Shown one piece after another: positions 43,301 through 51,938 of a stretch of DNA of 64,000 bases. How positions within the stretch are numbered: the first letter of the stretch is position 1; the number at the start of each line of letters is the position of its first letter. Under the pieces are notes generated by a model. That model had not been told where the DNA came from. It made no database searches and worked only from the letters and a program-made list of their open reading frames with translations. A program made the position numbers and the translations under genes. Source of the DNA: Brevibacillus_H sp041920465 (GTDB lineage: Bacteria > Bacillota > Bacilli > Brevibacillales > Brevibacillaceae); NCBI GenBank assembly GCA_041920465.1, contig JBHGXW010000045.1:1-64000 (forward strand), in the 5' to 3' direction.

Positions 43301-43543
43301 CCGGACAAAACCATTTCCCGTGCCGAAGCCGCTGTCATTCTTGACCGGCTCCTGAAGCAGAAAGCGGCGCCCGCGCAATCCTTAACCGACAAGAAGTCCT
43401 GGCCAAAATGGGCGGCTGGGGCCATCAATAATATTGTCGGACTTGGATTAATGGACCCGCTTGGCAACAAGTTTGAGCCGAACAAACCGACGACCCGCTC
43501 TGTGTTCGTCGTAGCGTTGTATCGTATTTTGGAGAAGAAATAG
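40364..43543 (+). CDS. SLH-anchored phosphodiester glycosidase-like surface protein
   Basis: A 1059-residue secreted protein. The signal peptide ends near VAQA-AN (residue 32). Residues ~60-400 form a NAGPA (phosphodiester glycosidase/DUF2233-type) domain with AIAAVNADFFNT and the motif NFDGGGSTAMATR from N356. A ~480-residue middle region holds beta-rich, Ig-like or carbohydrate-binding modules (DIASIDISPSPVFVGLGQ). Three SLH motifs fill residues ~886-1059 and would bind pyruvylated wall polymer. It probably trims or remodels wall glycopolymers. GAGGAG precedes the ATG; the opening at 40346 is rejected. Confidence 0.88.
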   Translation: MKKRSQRLLSLFAATVLAWGSIIPMASEVAQAANSVSSLALGWQTPIGEGTRLYKYSKMFGTQSATIYVTKVDLNNPYVEVKPIYGTNQQLTSKQTVSQMANETGAIAAVNADFFNTTKRGAPFGIVMKDKELVASMAHIPFWYSFGITSDKTAAITKFGFQGKVTAEDGTAYTLRGINKEEYNPGDGLKSHVNQLNLYTPKFGKTSLGVIPNYKHVVEVVFVDGVATELRVDQPGATIPANGFVLWGNGQAAQFLEQHVPIGSKVQIDYQTTPTDQDWAQAVGGHVLLVDQGVPLTSFPTDSYVQGINAHTAVGISQDGKTLWIVAVEKSATSRGVNLAELAQIMVELGAYRAMNFDGGGSTAMATRLPGETEAKVAMQPKEGSERRVPTGLAVYNTATPGSLVSFQIVGPTEVLIGQEAEYTAAKGYDNHYLPFKINPSDVVWSSTQSDAGVITNNRFTATKPGTVGLVAQVGGITQQRQIRVFSGSDIASIDISPSPVFVGLGQTMDLDVKVKTKNGKLITATPKSVTGSVDSNLAALNDNLQIVAGDHEGKANLTLSYDGVSATVPVIIGEMEQPWLTFDNQVGMYHTAYPESISKQGSFKAVTGDDTPIYRSKKSAELTYNFAGAPKTDVRIAYGRIGSNPVPIPGKPFGLGVWVFGDNSNHWLRAEVIDAKGKLHYVDLAKQIDWTGWKQVKGSFPPDAVYPLSLRSIYIVNKPEETELRPEQGTLYFDELSLLYPYDASKKVTGTDVIPAKSGKLSLGTELDMGYSFQSAAAFLDKARIDVQSIVKRQVPGYVPADYSFSLKPLALKKGKEDQLSTHPVTLTFTPKQWIKGKGIGLLYVNEANQTFDVLSGQMDPNRNWIYQVNSYGTYIPYYLDAASDSPFLDIINHPARTEIASMAAKGYVKGLEPDVFGPEVPLTRAQFVTLLARVYEWKLPDKPKLSFKDKVPAYAAGAVQVALSKGIVKGYDDKTFKPDKTISRAEAAVILDRLLKQKAAPAQSLTDKKSWPKWAAGAINNIVGLGLMDPLGNKFEPNKPTTRSVFVVALYRILEKK

Positions 43544-43549
43544 CCAAAG

Positions 43550-43598
43550 AGCCAGACGTCTGCCCTCAGGTGATAAGGGAAAGGCGGTCTGGCTTTTT
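43550..43598 (+). terminator. Rho-independent terminator after the SLH protein
   Basis: AGCCAGAC (43550-43557) pairs with GTCTGGCT (43587-43594) with additional inner GCC/GGC pairing, followed by five T. Confidence 0.85.
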
Positions 43599-43606
43599 CA
43601 TTTGCT

Positions 43607-43657
43607 CCCGCCCGGCGCAACAAGGACGTTGAGTTTAGCCGACTTATAGCCGGGGGG
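43607..43657. repeat. Dispersed GC-rich palindrome, copy 7
   Basis: CCCGCCCGGC (43607-43616) pairs with GCCGGGGGG (43649-43657). The loop is longer than in other copies and contains TTTAGCCGACTTATA. GTATAAT follows, a possible -10 box for the thiolase gene. Confidence 0.65.
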
Positions 43658-43757
43658 TATAATTGCGAACTGTTTAGAATATTGCAGGAATATTACGACT
43701 TGAGAAAGAATTAATTTGAGGTAGATGTCCAAACAATTTTCCCAAGGAGTGGTAACG

Positions 43758-44948
43758 ATGAGTCATAAAGAAGTTGTCATCGTCAGCGCTGTACGCACTG
43801 CAATCGGAAACTTCCAAGGATCACTGGCAGGTATTAGTGCTCCCAAACTAGGTGCTGTGGTACTGGAAGCCGCATTAAGCAGAGCGGGGGTAGACAAGTC
43901 ATTGGTCGGTGAAGTGATATTAGGCAACGTGCTGCAGGCGGGCCTCGGCCAGAATCCGGCAAGACAGGCAGCGATTCAAGCGGGTTTTGGTCATGAAGTT
44001 CCGGCGATGACAATCAACAAAGTTTGTGGCTCTGGTTTGAAAGCGGTACATCTGGCAACACAATCTATTTTGGCTGGCGATTCTGACATTATTTTGGCCG
44101 GCGGCATGGAAAACATGAGCCAAGCTCCTTATCTTTTGGAAGGTGCACGCAGCGGTTACCGGATGGGAGATTCCAAAGTGGTAGACTCCATGATTCGAGA
44201 TGGGTTATGGTGTGCTTTTAATGATTATCACATGGGGATTACGGCGGAGAATTTATGTGAACACTATGGATTGACACGTGAAGAACAGGACGAGTTTTCT
44301 GCTTGGAGTCAGGAAAAGGCTCAAAGAGCAATTGCCGAAGGACGATTCAAAGACGAGATTGTTCCGGTAGCCATTCCTCAGAAAAAGGGCGATCCGCTGC
44401 TGTTTGAAGTGGATGAATTCCCGCGTGCCGGAGTAACTGTAGAAGCACTTGGCAAACTGCGTCCTGCATTCAAAAAAGACGGCAGCGTTACGGCCGGAAA
44501 TGCTTCCGGTATAAATGACGGAGCTGCAGCCTTATTAATTATGTCCCGTGAAAAAGCGGATGAGCTGGGACTGAAACCATTGGCCCGGATCGTTGCCAAT
44601 GCAAGTGCCGGGGTTGACCCGAAAATAATGGGTATCGGTCCCGTTCCGGCAACCAAACGCGTGCTGGAAAAAGCATCTCTCACTTTGGATGACATGGACT
44701 TGATTGAAGCGAATGAAGCGTTTGCCGCACAGTCTTTGGCGGTTGGCAAGGATCTGGGAGTCAATCGTGACAAACTGAACGTGAACGGTGGAGCAATCGC
44801 TCTGGGACACCCGATTGGTGCCAGCGGTGCAAGGATTTTAGTCACACTTGTACATGAATTGCAAAAACGCGACGAAGCCAGATATGGCCTGGCAACTCTA
44901 TGCATCGGAGGAGGTCAAGGGGTCGCCACAATAATAGAGAAATTGTGA
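43758..44948 (+). CDS. Acetyl-CoA C-acetyltransferase (second thiolase)
   Basis: A 396-residue thiolase with NKVCGSGLKAVHLA (nucleophilic Cys), GHPIGASGARI (catalytic His) and CIGGGQGVA (second Cys). CIGGGQG is typical of biosynthetic-type acetoacetyl-CoA thiolases, whereas the paralogue at 2946 has ICSGAAQG. ATG at 43758 follows AAGGAG; an opening at 43725 adds an unrelated 11 residues. It sits alone between the surface-protein gene and the atp operon, an unusual location. Confidence 0.92.
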   Translation: MSHKEVVIVSAVRTAIGNFQGSLAGISAPKLGAVVLEAALSRAGVDKSLVGEVILGNVLQAGLGQNPARQAAIQAGFGHEVPAMTINKVCGSGLKAVHLATQSILAGDSDIILAGGMENMSQAPYLLEGARSGYRMGDSKVVDSMIRDGLWCAFNDYHMGITAENLCEHYGLTREEQDEFSAWSQEKAQRAIAEGRFKDEIVPVAIPQKKGDPLLFEVDEFPRAGVTVEALGKLRPAFKKDGSVTAGNASGINDGAAALLIMSREKADELGLKPLARIVANASAGVDPKIMGIGPVPATKRVLEKASLTLDDMDLIEANEAFAAQSLAVGKDLGVNRDKLNVNGGAIALGHPIGASGARILVTLVHELQKRDEARYGLATLCIGGGQGVATIIEKL

Positions 44949-44962
44949 ACGAATTGTGAACG
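44941..44962 (+). repeat. Tandem 11-bp repeat upstream of the atp promoter
   Basis: AATTGTGAACG occurs twice head to tail (44941-44951, 44952-44962). The first copy includes the thiolase stop codon. They end 25 bases before the atp -35 box. Confidence 0.7.
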
Positions 44963-44987
44963 CTTTGTGGCTGAATACTAGTGAAAG

Positions 44988-45054
44988 TTGACAAATCTAA
45001 TAATTCTTCGTTAATATGGATGAGGGCATGAGGCAAGTTCACGCCCTCTCCTTT
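44988..45054 (+). promoter_or_regulatory. atp operon promoter and leader hairpin
   Basis: TTGACA (44988-44993), an 18-nt spacer and TAATAT (45012-45017) form a strong promoter. Directly after it GAGGGC (45022-45027) pairs with GCCCTC (45043-45048), then TCCTTTT. The hairpin begins at about the transcription start, so it may stabilise the mRNA 5' end or act as a weak attenuator. Confidence 0.7.
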
Positions 45055-45077
45055 TGTGAAAAAAGGGGGTCTTTCGA

Positions 45078-45287
45078 TTGTCTAAACTGGATAATCCGTG
45101 GCAGGCCATTATATTTGTCAGCTTGATCGGAGTCGATTTGGCTGTCTGTGTCTTAGCTGGATTTTGGTTGGGGCAATACATAGATCGCGTGTATGGGACA
45201 AATCCTTGGTTTATGATTGTGGGTTTGTTTTTGGGATTAGGAACCGGTGTTTATAGTGTTTATCGGCTCGTACGCGCTTACTTGTAG
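45078..45287 (+). CDS. AtpZ/AtpI-type small membrane protein
   Basis: A 69-residue protein with two membrane helices separated by a short loop (LGQYIDRVYGTNPWFM), the pattern of the AtpZ/AtpI family found ahead of ATP synthase operons. Family members are thought to aid c-ring assembly or Mg2+ supply. The start is TTG, 7 bases after GGGGGT. It is separate from the classical AtpI encoded next. Confidence 0.8.
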   Translation: MSKLDNPWQAIIFVSLIGVDLAVCVLAGFWLGQYIDRVYGTNPWFMIVGLFLGLGTGVYSVYRLVRAYL

Positions 45288-45302
45288 TTGGGAGCACTGA
45301 AG

Positions 45303-45671
45303 ATGCAAACGTTTACCTCGGCAATGCGCATGGTATTTCGCTATGCTTTTTTTAGTATGGCGATTGTTATGGCACTCTGGGCCCTGTTGCCTGAGCGTCG
45401 TTTATTTTTACAAAGCTTATTGCTAGGGATGGCGGCAAGCGTGATTAACGGTGCTGTACTCTGGAGCAAGACGTGGCGGGTCGGGGAATCAGCCGTGAAT
45501 CCCAAGGTTCGCCCCAAGGGAACGGGCATGATGCAGCGTTTGGTCGTTGCCGGATTTGCAGTCTATCTGACGATGCGTTTCCCGGAACACTTTATGCTGG
45601 CCGGTGTCTTGATCGGTCTATTCCTCATCCAACTCCTAAGTCTCTTATTGGTTAATCGATTTTTAAAATAG
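45303..45671 (+). CDS. atpI: ATP synthase subunit I
   Basis: A 122-residue four-helix membrane protein of the AtpI/Ytxx type. ALLPERRLFLQSLLLGMAAS and the basic segment NPKVRPKGTGMMQR between helices fit the family. AtpI assists c-ring assembly. ATG at 45303 follows GGGAGC; a TTG at 45288 is possible but overlaps the previous stop region. It is followed by atpB. Confidence 0.82.
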   Translation: MQTFTSAMRMVFRYAFFSMAIVMALWALLPERRLFLQSLLLGMAASVINGAVLWSKTWRVGESAVNPKVRPKGTGMMQRLVVAGFAVYLTMRFPEHFMLAGVLIGLFLIQLLSLLLVNRFLK

Positions 45672-45741
45672 AGCCTTACCGTCTTTTTTTCTGTTGTCTC
45701 CTGTTTTATTACACCAATAGCTGATAGAAAGGGGTGAAATC

Positions 45742-46551
45742 ATGCATCATTTTTCGCCGCGTTTTGAAGTGGCAGGTATGGTATTTGACATACCAACAAT
45801 GATTATGACTGTAGTAACTGCTCTTGTGGTGTTCTTTCTCATTTTGGGATTGACTCGCAATATGTCGGCAGGGGTGCCGCGCGGTGCACAAAACTTCATG
45901 GAATGGGTTATTGATTTCGTAAAAGGAATCGCCGGCAACTTCATGGATGCCAAAACCTCCGCCAAATTTGTGACACTGGGACTGACGCTCTTCCTCTATA
46001 TTTTTGTCGGAAACCAGCTCGGTCTGTTGTTTAACGTCAACGTTACCTACAAAGGACATATCAGCGAAAGCTTTATGAATATGTTGACGCTTTCCGGAAC
46101 AGAGGAAGCACAGCACCATAAACAGGAAGCAATCACTAAGGAACTTGAAGAACAGGGAGTAACCGTTTCCTATTGGAAATCGCCTACTGCTGCGCCTAGT
46201 GTAACGTTCTCTCTAGCGCTTCTGGTTCTCTTGTATGCACACTACCTGGGACTTCGCAAAGGTGTCGGGAAATACCTCAAGCATTACATTGAGCCAAACC
46301 CGGGGATCTTGCCGCTACACTTGATGGAAGAGTTCGTCATCAAACCGCTGACGCTTCCATTGCGTCTATTCGGTAACATTTTTGCCGGTGAGGTCTTGAT
46401 CTCCGTATTGCTTGGTGCGGGAGTTGTTGTTGCAACTCTGCCGCTTGTCGTATGGCTCGGTTACTCCGTATTCGTAGGTTCTGTGCAGGCATTTATCTTC
46501 ACGACACTTACCATGGTGTACATTTCACAAAAAGTGAACGATCACCACTAA
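45742..46551 (+). CDS. atpB: ATP synthase Fo subunit a
   Basis: This 269-residue membrane protein forms the proton half-channels. The essential arginine is in PLRLFGNIFAGEVL and late helices end VGSVQAFIFTTLTMVYIS. An extra hydrophilic loop (SGTEEAQHHKQEAITKELEE) lies in the middle of the protein and looks longer than in E. coli. GAAAGGGG precedes the ATG. Confidence 0.95.
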   Translation: MHHFSPRFEVAGMVFDIPTMIMTVVTALVVFFLILGLTRNMSAGVPRGAQNFMEWVIDFVKGIAGNFMDAKTSAKFVTLGLTLFLYIFVGNQLGLLFNVNVTYKGHISESFMNMLTLSGTEEAQHHKQEAITKELEEQGVTVSYWKSPTAAPSVTFSLALLVLLYAHYLGLRKGVGKYLKHYIEPNPGILPLHLMEEFVIKPLTLPLRLFGNIFAGEVLISVLLGAGVVVATLPLVVWLGYSVFVGSVQAFIFTTLTMVYISQKVNDHH

Positions 46552-46603
46552 TCATCAAATCAAACTAAAATTTGTGTAATCACCTTAAGGAGGGTATTTT
46601 ACA

Positions 46604-46822
46604 ATGGATTTGGCTATCGCCGTAGGTTTAATGTTTGGTCTTGCCGCTGTTGGTGCAGGTATTGGTAACGGTTTGGTTATCAGCCGTACAATCGAAGGTA
46701 CTGCTCGTCAACCTGAAGCACGTGGATCTTTGATGGGTCTTATGTTCTTAGGTTTGGGTCTCGTAGAGGCGCTTCCAATCATCGCAGTTGCGATCGGTTT
46801 CATCCTCTTCGGCCGTCTGTAG
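46604..46822 (+). CDS. atpE: ATP synthase Fo subunit c
   Basis: A 72-residue hairpin of two membrane helices. The proton-carrying carboxylate is E55 (GLVEALPII), and the loop RQPEARG contacts F1. E55 is followed by Ala and the Na+-binding set is absent, so proton coupling is expected. AAGGAGGG precedes the ATG. Confidence 0.97.
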   Translation: MDLAIAVGLMFGLAAVGAGIGNGLVISRTIEGTARQPEARGSLMGLMFLGLGLVEALPIIAVAIGFILFGRL

Positions 46823-46954
46823 TAGTCAAAAGTATCAAATGGGCGGGGGCTTGACCTTCGCCTCTCTTTTGTAGTGTTTTATGGCTTCTCGTAACGATGG
46901 AGAGGAAGCCAGTTTGTATAGGATTCTCCTGTATGTCAGGAAGGAGTGAACCAA

Positions 46955-47458
46955 ATGATCGACTTAGGATCCGTATCCCTTGAGTGGGGCACGATGCTGT
47001 TCCAGGCTCTCGTCTTCCTTGTGCTCTTGTTGTTGGTGCGCAAGTTTGCGATGGGACCTGCAATGGCAGTTATGGAAAAACGCCGTCAGCATATTGAAAA
47101 CGAAATCTCTGCTGCTGAGCGCAATCGTCAGGAAGCAGAAGCGCTTTTGGCTGAGCAACGCCGTATCCTGGATGAAGCGCGTACGGAAGCAAAAGCAATT
47201 CTTGATCGTGTAACCAAACAGGCAAATGACGAATCCGCTCGAATTGTAGAAGAAGCGAAAGCGACTGCTGAGCGATTGAAAGCAGATGCTTCCGCTGAAT
47301 TGGCTCGTGAAGTGGAAAAAGCAAAAGCTGAGCTGCGTGACCAAATGGCAGGACTCTCCGTATTGCTCGCTTCCAAAATTATTGAGAAAGAATTGGATGA
47401 AGCTGCCCAAAAGGCAAGCGTTGATCAATTCCTCAAACAAGTAGGGGATCGCCTATGA
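46955..47458 (+). CDS. atpF: ATP synthase Fo subunit b
   Basis: A 167-residue peripheral-stalk protein with one N-terminal membrane helix and a long charged alpha-helix (EKRRQHIENEISAAERNRQE). ATG at 46955 lies 8 bases after AAGGAG; GTG at 46946 overlaps that site. It overlaps atpH by 4 bases (ATGA), showing translational coupling. The 132-base gap after atpE holds no gene. Confidence 0.95.
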   Translation: MIDLGSVSLEWGTMLFQALVFLVLLLLVRKFAMGPAMAVMEKRRQHIENEISAAERNRQEAEALLAEQRRILDEARTEAKAILDRVTKQANDESARIVEEAKATAERLKADASAELAREVEKAKAELRDQMAGLSVLLASKIIEKELDEAAQKASVDQFLKQVGDRL

Positions 47459-47982
47459 GCGGAGCAGTAGCCAAGCGCTATGCTCGTGCACTGTTCGAAG
47501 TAGCCAAAGAGCGTGGGCTGATCGATAAGTTGGAAGCCGAATTGAAATTGATTGTGGAAGCTGTCAACCAAAACGCAGATCTTACCAGAATTTTAATGCA
47601 CCCTCACATTGCTGCTGACGCGAAGAAAAACCTGTTAAAAGAAGTTTTTCAAGAACACGTAGCGGATGAAACCATGAATTTTTTGGGTGTATTGATTGAT
47701 AATGGCCGTGAATCCCAACTGTCTGAGATTGCAAGCTATTATGTTGGATTGGCGAACGAAGAGCGTGGTATCGCCGATGCAATTGTTACCACCGCGAAAC
47801 CGCTTAACCAAGAAGAGGCGCAGCAATTGGCTTCGAGATTTGGGCAATTACTCAACAAGACGCTTCGCATTCAAACCGTTGTAGATCCATCCATCATGGG
47901 TGGCGTCGTGGTGAAAATCGGCGATCGTCTGTACGATGGTAGCATCAAACGTAAATTGGAACACTTCGCGCATCAACTATAA
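47455..47982 (+). CDS. atpH: ATP synthase F1 subunit delta
   Basis: This 175-residue delta subunit (OSCP counterpart) links the b stalk to the top of F1. VAKRYARALFEVAKERGL is the family N-terminus, and QTVVDPSIMGGVVVKIGD the conserved C-terminal signature. It overlaps atpF by 4 bases. Confidence 0.96.
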   Translation: MSGAVAKRYARALFEVAKERGLIDKLEAELKLIVEAVNQNADLTRILMHPHIAADAKKNLLKEVFQEHVADETMNFLGVLIDNGRESQLSEIASYYVGLANEERGIADAIVTTAKPLNQEEAQQLASRFGQLLNKTLRIQTVVDPSIMGGVVVKIGDRLYDGSIKRKLEHFAHQL

Positions 47983-48011
47983 GATGTCTGGATGAATGGG
48001 GTGAAAGATAA

Positions 48012-49523
48012 GTGAGTGCAATCAGACCAGAAGAAATTAGCTCCCTCTTAAAAGAGCGGATTGCTAACTATAAAGCTGAAATTGAAGTGGTAGACGTAGG
48101 TACAGTAATCCAAATCGGTGACGGTATCGCACGTGTACACGGTTTAGAAAAGGCCATGGCCGGGGAGCTTCTTGAGTTCCAAAACGGCGTAATGGGTATG
48201 GTACTCAACTTGGAAGAAGATAACGTGGGTGTGGTTATTCTTGGACCATTCCGCGATATCAAAGAAGGCGACACGGTAAAACGTACAGGTCGCATCATGG
48301 AAGTTCCTGTAGGGGAAGCACTCCTTGGCCGTGTTGTGAACCCGCTCGGACAACCTATTGACGGCTTGGGCCCAATCAATACGACTGAATTCCGCCCGGT
48401 GGAAAGCAACGCTCCAGGCGTTATGGCTCGTAAATCCGTACATGAGCCTCTCCAAACCGGTATCAAAGCGATTGACTCCATGGTACCGATCGGCCGTGGT
48501 CAGCGTGAGTTGATCATCGGTGACCGCCAAACAGGTAAAACCGCTGTAGCGATCGATACAATCATCAACCAAAAAGGGAAAAATATGATTTGTATCTACG
48601 TAGCGATCGGTCAAAAGCAATCTACCGTAGCAGGTGTAGTAGAAACTCTCCGAAAACACGGTGCAATGGAATACACAATCGTTGTATCCGCAACTGCATC
48701 CGACCCGGCTCCGCTTCTCTTCCTGGCACCTTATGCCGGTGTAGCGATGGGCGAGTACTTCATGTACAAAGGCGGCCACGTACTTTGCGTATACGATGAC
48801 CTGTCCAAGCAAGCGGCTGCTTATCGTGAGCTTTCTCTCTTGCTCCGCCGTCCTCCAGGTCGTGAGGCATATCCTGGTGACGTATTCTACCTGCACTCCC
48901 GATTGTTGGAGCGCGCAGCGAAACTTTCCGATGACTTGGGCGGAGGTTCTTTGACTGCTCTGCCATTCATCGAAACACAGGCATCTGACGTATCCGCGTA
49001 CATCCCAACCAACGTTATTTCCATCACGGATGGTCAGATCTTCCTTGAGACAGACCTCTTCAACGCAGGCCAACGTCCAGCGATCAACGCAGGTATCTCC
49101 GTATCCCGTGTAGGTGGTTCTGCTCAGATCAAAGCGATGAAAAAGGTTGCCGGTCCACTCCGTCTCGACCTTGCACAATATCGTGAATTGGCCGCGTTCG
49201 CCCAGTTCGGTTCTGACCTGGATAAAGCAACGCAAGCTCGCTTGACTCGCGGTGAACGCGTCGTTGAGATCTTGAAACAAGGTCAATACGAACCGATGCC
49301 GGTAGAAAAGCAAGTTATCTCTATCTATGCAGCAACCAAAGGCTTTATTGATGATGTCCCAGTGGAAGACGTTCGCCGTTTCGAAAAAGAACTGCTCGCT
49401 TTCATTGACTCCAACAAGCCACAACTGTTCGAACATATTCGCACAACCAAAGACTTGCCGGATGAAAAAGAATTGAATGCGGCAATCGAAGAGTTCAAAA
49501 AAGGCTTCGCTGCAAGCCGCTAA
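48012..49523 (+). CDS. atpA: ATP synthase F1 subunit alpha
   Basis: A 503-residue subunit with P-loop GDRQTGKTA, non-catalytic nucleotide sites at alpha/beta interfaces, and PAINAGISVSRVGGSAQ near the alpha/beta signature. The start is GTG (SAIRPEEISSLLK) after GGGGTGAAAG. Codon use is biased toward highly expressed codons, like the rest of the operon. Confidence 0.98.
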   Translation: MSAIRPEEISSLLKERIANYKAEIEVVDVGTVIQIGDGIARVHGLEKAMAGELLEFQNGVMGMVLNLEEDNVGVVILGPFRDIKEGDTVKRTGRIMEVPVGEALLGRVVNPLGQPIDGLGPINTTEFRPVESNAPGVMARKSVHEPLQTGIKAIDSMVPIGRGQRELIIGDRQTGKTAVAIDTIINQKGKNMICIYVAIGQKQSTVAGVVETLRKHGAMEYTIVVSATASDPAPLLFLAPYAGVAMGEYFMYKGGHVLCVYDDLSKQAAAYRELSLLLRRPPGREAYPGDVFYLHSRLLERAAKLSDDLGGGSLTALPFIETQASDVSAYIPTNVISITDGQIFLETDLFNAGQRPAINAGISVSRVGGSAQIKAMKKVAGPLRLDLAQYRELAAFAQFGSDLDKATQARLTRGERVVEILKQGQYEPMPVEKQVISIYAATKGFIDDVPVEDVRRFEKELLAFIDSNKPQLFEHIRTTKDLPDEKELNAAIEEFKKGFAASR

Positions 49524-49596
49524 TCTTCCCGCATAATTGACATCTTTTGCGTGCCGGGGCATTTACCTGGTACGCATCCCCAAGGTGGTGAAATGA

Positions 49597-50454
49597 GTGG
49601 CTCAAGGAACACGTGAAATAAAGCGTCGGATTAAAAGTATCAAGAATACCCGTCAAATTACCAAAGCGATGAAGATGGTGGCAGCGGCTAAGCTTCGCCG
49701 TGCGCAAGAGAAAGCAGAAGCAGCTCGCCCTTATGCGCGCAAGATCCAAGAAGTAATCGCCAGTATTGCTTCCGGATCATCGAGTGCGAAACATCCGATG
49801 CTGCAATCCAGACCTGTGAAAAAGACCGGTTATATCGTTATTACATCTGACCGTGGTCTGGCAGGCGGATACAATGGAAACATGATCCGCAAGGTTGTTC
49901 AAACAATTCGCGAAAACCATAAGTCTCAGGATGAATACGCGCTGTTTGTCATTGGACGCAAAGGCCGCGACTTCTTCAAGAAGCGCAATTTCCCGGTGAT
50001 GGAAGAGGTTGTGGGATTGCCTGAGAGTCCGTCCTTCTCGGACATTAAGAAAATCGCGAGTGCAGCAGTGAATTTGTTTGCAGACGAGAAAATTGACGAA
50101 TTGTACCTCTGCTATAACGAGTTCCAAAGCGCAATCTCGCAGATACCTCAAGTTACCCGCTTGCTCCCGTTGCAAGCCGTAGAAAGTGCGGAGCGCAAGA
50201 TCAACTATGAATACGAGCCTTCTGCAGAAGAAGTGCTTTCTGTGCTCTTGCCGAAGTACGCTGAGACATTGATTTACAGTGCGTTGCTCGATGCAAAAGC
50301 GGCTTTCTATGGTGCTCAAATGACGGCGATGGGTAACGCAACGGATAACGCTAGTGATATGATTGACCGTCTGACATTGTTCTTTAACCGTGCTCGTCAA
50401 GCGTCGATTACGCAAGAGATCTCTGAGATCGTCGCAGGTGCGAACGCGCTGTAA
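49597..50454 (+). CDS. atpG: ATP synthase F1 subunit gamma
   Basis: This 285-residue central-shaft subunit has N- and C-terminal long helices (TREIKRRIKSIKNTRQITKAMK; DRLTLFFNRARQASITQEI) that form the rotor coiled coil. SDRGLAGGYNGN is the family core. The start is GTG after AAGGTGG. Confidence 0.96.
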   Translation: MAQGTREIKRRIKSIKNTRQITKAMKMVAAAKLRRAQEKAEAARPYARKIQEVIASIASGSSSAKHPMLQSRPVKKTGYIVITSDRGLAGGYNGNMIRKVVQTIRENHKSQDEYALFVIGRKGRDFFKKRNFPVMEEVVGLPESPSFSDIKKIASAAVNLFADEKIDELYLCYNEFQSAISQIPQVTRLLPLQAVESAERKINYEYEPSAEEVLSVLLPKYAETLIYSALLDAKAAFYGAQMTAMGNATDNASDMIDRLTLFFNRARQASITQEISEIVAGANAL

Positions 50455-50501
50455 TCGTCAACCAGGCTTTACAAGTAAGCTTTTAGGAGGGAAGAAGCAA
50501 G

Positions 50502-51911
50502 ATGGCGAAAGGACGCGTGGTATCGGTAATGGGTCCAGTAGTAGACATTGAGTTCGAGCGTGGACAATTACCTGCCATCTACAATGCGATCAAAATTCAG
50601 TACAAAGCGCAAAACTCCGGTGAGCGCGACATCGATTTGACTGTTGAAGCAGCCGTGCATCTCGGCGACAACATCGTGCGTACTGTTGCGATGGCTTCTA
50701 CTGACGGTCTTGTTCGTGGTATGGAAGCAGTGGACACAGGGGCTCCAATCTCTGTTCCAGTAGGTGAAGTAACTTTGGGCCGTGTATTCAACGTTTTGGG
50801 TGAACCGATCGACCTGCAAGAAATGGGCGATGTTCCGCGTCGTGATCCAATTCACCGTCAAGCTCCAACGTTTGCTGAACAAGCGACATCTACAGAAATT
50901 CTGGAAACTGGTATCAAGGTTGTTGACTTGCTCGCTCCATACGTTAAAGGTGGTAAGATCGGTCTCTTCGGTGGTGCGGGTGTAGGGAAAACCGTATTGA
51001 TCCAAGAATTGATCAACAACATCGCACAAGAGCACGGCGGTATCTCCGTATTCGCTGGTGTAGGTGAACGTACCCGCGAAGGGAACGACCTTTACCATGA
51101 GATGAAAGACTCCGGCGTTATCAGCAAAACGGCGATGGTATTCGGTCAGATGAACGAGCCGCCTGGTGCGCGTCTCCGCGTTGCCTTGACCGGTTTGACC
51201 ATGGCAGAATACTTCCGTGATGAAGAAGGCCGTGACGTGCTTCTCTTCATTGATAACATTTTCCGCTTTACTCAAGCAGGTTCCGAGGTATCCGCACTTC
51301 TCGGTCGTATGCCATCTGCGGTAGGTTACCAACCAACCCTCGCAACTGAGATGGGTGGCTTGCAAGAGCGTATCACCTCTACCAAAAAAGGTTCCGTTAC
51401 TTCCATCCAAGCGATCTACGTACCAGCGGACGACTATACAGACCCGGCTCCGGCTACAACGTTTGCTCACTTGGATGCGACAACAAACCTTGACCGCGGT
51501 ATCTCCGAGTTGGGTATCTACCCTGCGGTTGACCCGCTTGCTTCTACTTCCCGTGCGTTGAGCCCGGATGTAGTTGGTCAAGAGCACTATGAAGTTGCTC
51601 GTGGCGTTCAAAAAATCCTGCAACGTTATAAAGAATTGCAAGATATCATCGCAATCTTGGGTATGGATGAGTTGAGCGATGAAGATAAGCAAACAGTTGC
51701 TCGCGCACGCCGCGTACAACGTTTCTTGTCCCAACCATTCCACGTTGCCGAACAGTTTACAGGATTCCCTGGCAAATACGTGCCAGTGAAAGAAACGGTT
51801 CGCAGCTTTAAAGAAATCCTGGAAGGTAAACACGATGATCTTCCAGAGGCAGCTTTCCTCTATGTAGGCACAATTGAAGAAGCCGTGGAGAAAGCGAAGA
51901 AAATGCAGTAA
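50502..51911 (+). CDS. atpD: ATP synthase F1 subunit beta
   Basis: A 469-residue catalytic subunit with P-loop GGAGVGKTV, catalytic GERTREGNDLY and the DELSEED-type lever (MDELSDEDK). GGAGGG precedes the ATG. Confidence 0.98.
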   Translation: MAKGRVVSVMGPVVDIEFERGQLPAIYNAIKIQYKAQNSGERDIDLTVEAAVHLGDNIVRTVAMASTDGLVRGMEAVDTGAPISVPVGEVTLGRVFNVLGEPIDLQEMGDVPRRDPIHRQAPTFAEQATSTEILETGIKVVDLLAPYVKGGKIGLFGGAGVGKTVLIQELINNIAQEHGGISVFAGVGERTREGNDLYHEMKDSGVISKTAMVFGQMNEPPGARLRVALTGLTMAEYFRDEEGRDVLLFIDNIFRFTQAGSEVSALLGRMPSAVGYQPTLATEMGGLQERITSTKKGSVTSIQAIYVPADDYTDPAPATTFAHLDATTNLDRGISELGIYPAVDPLASTSRALSPDVVGQEHYEVARGVQKILQRYKELQDIIAILGMDELSDEDKQTVARARRVQRFLSQPFHVAEQFTGFPGKYVPVKETVRSFKEILEGKHDDLPEAAFLYVGTIEEAVEKAKKMQ

Positions 51912-51938
51912 GACAACCCTGGAAAGGGGAGACGGTAA

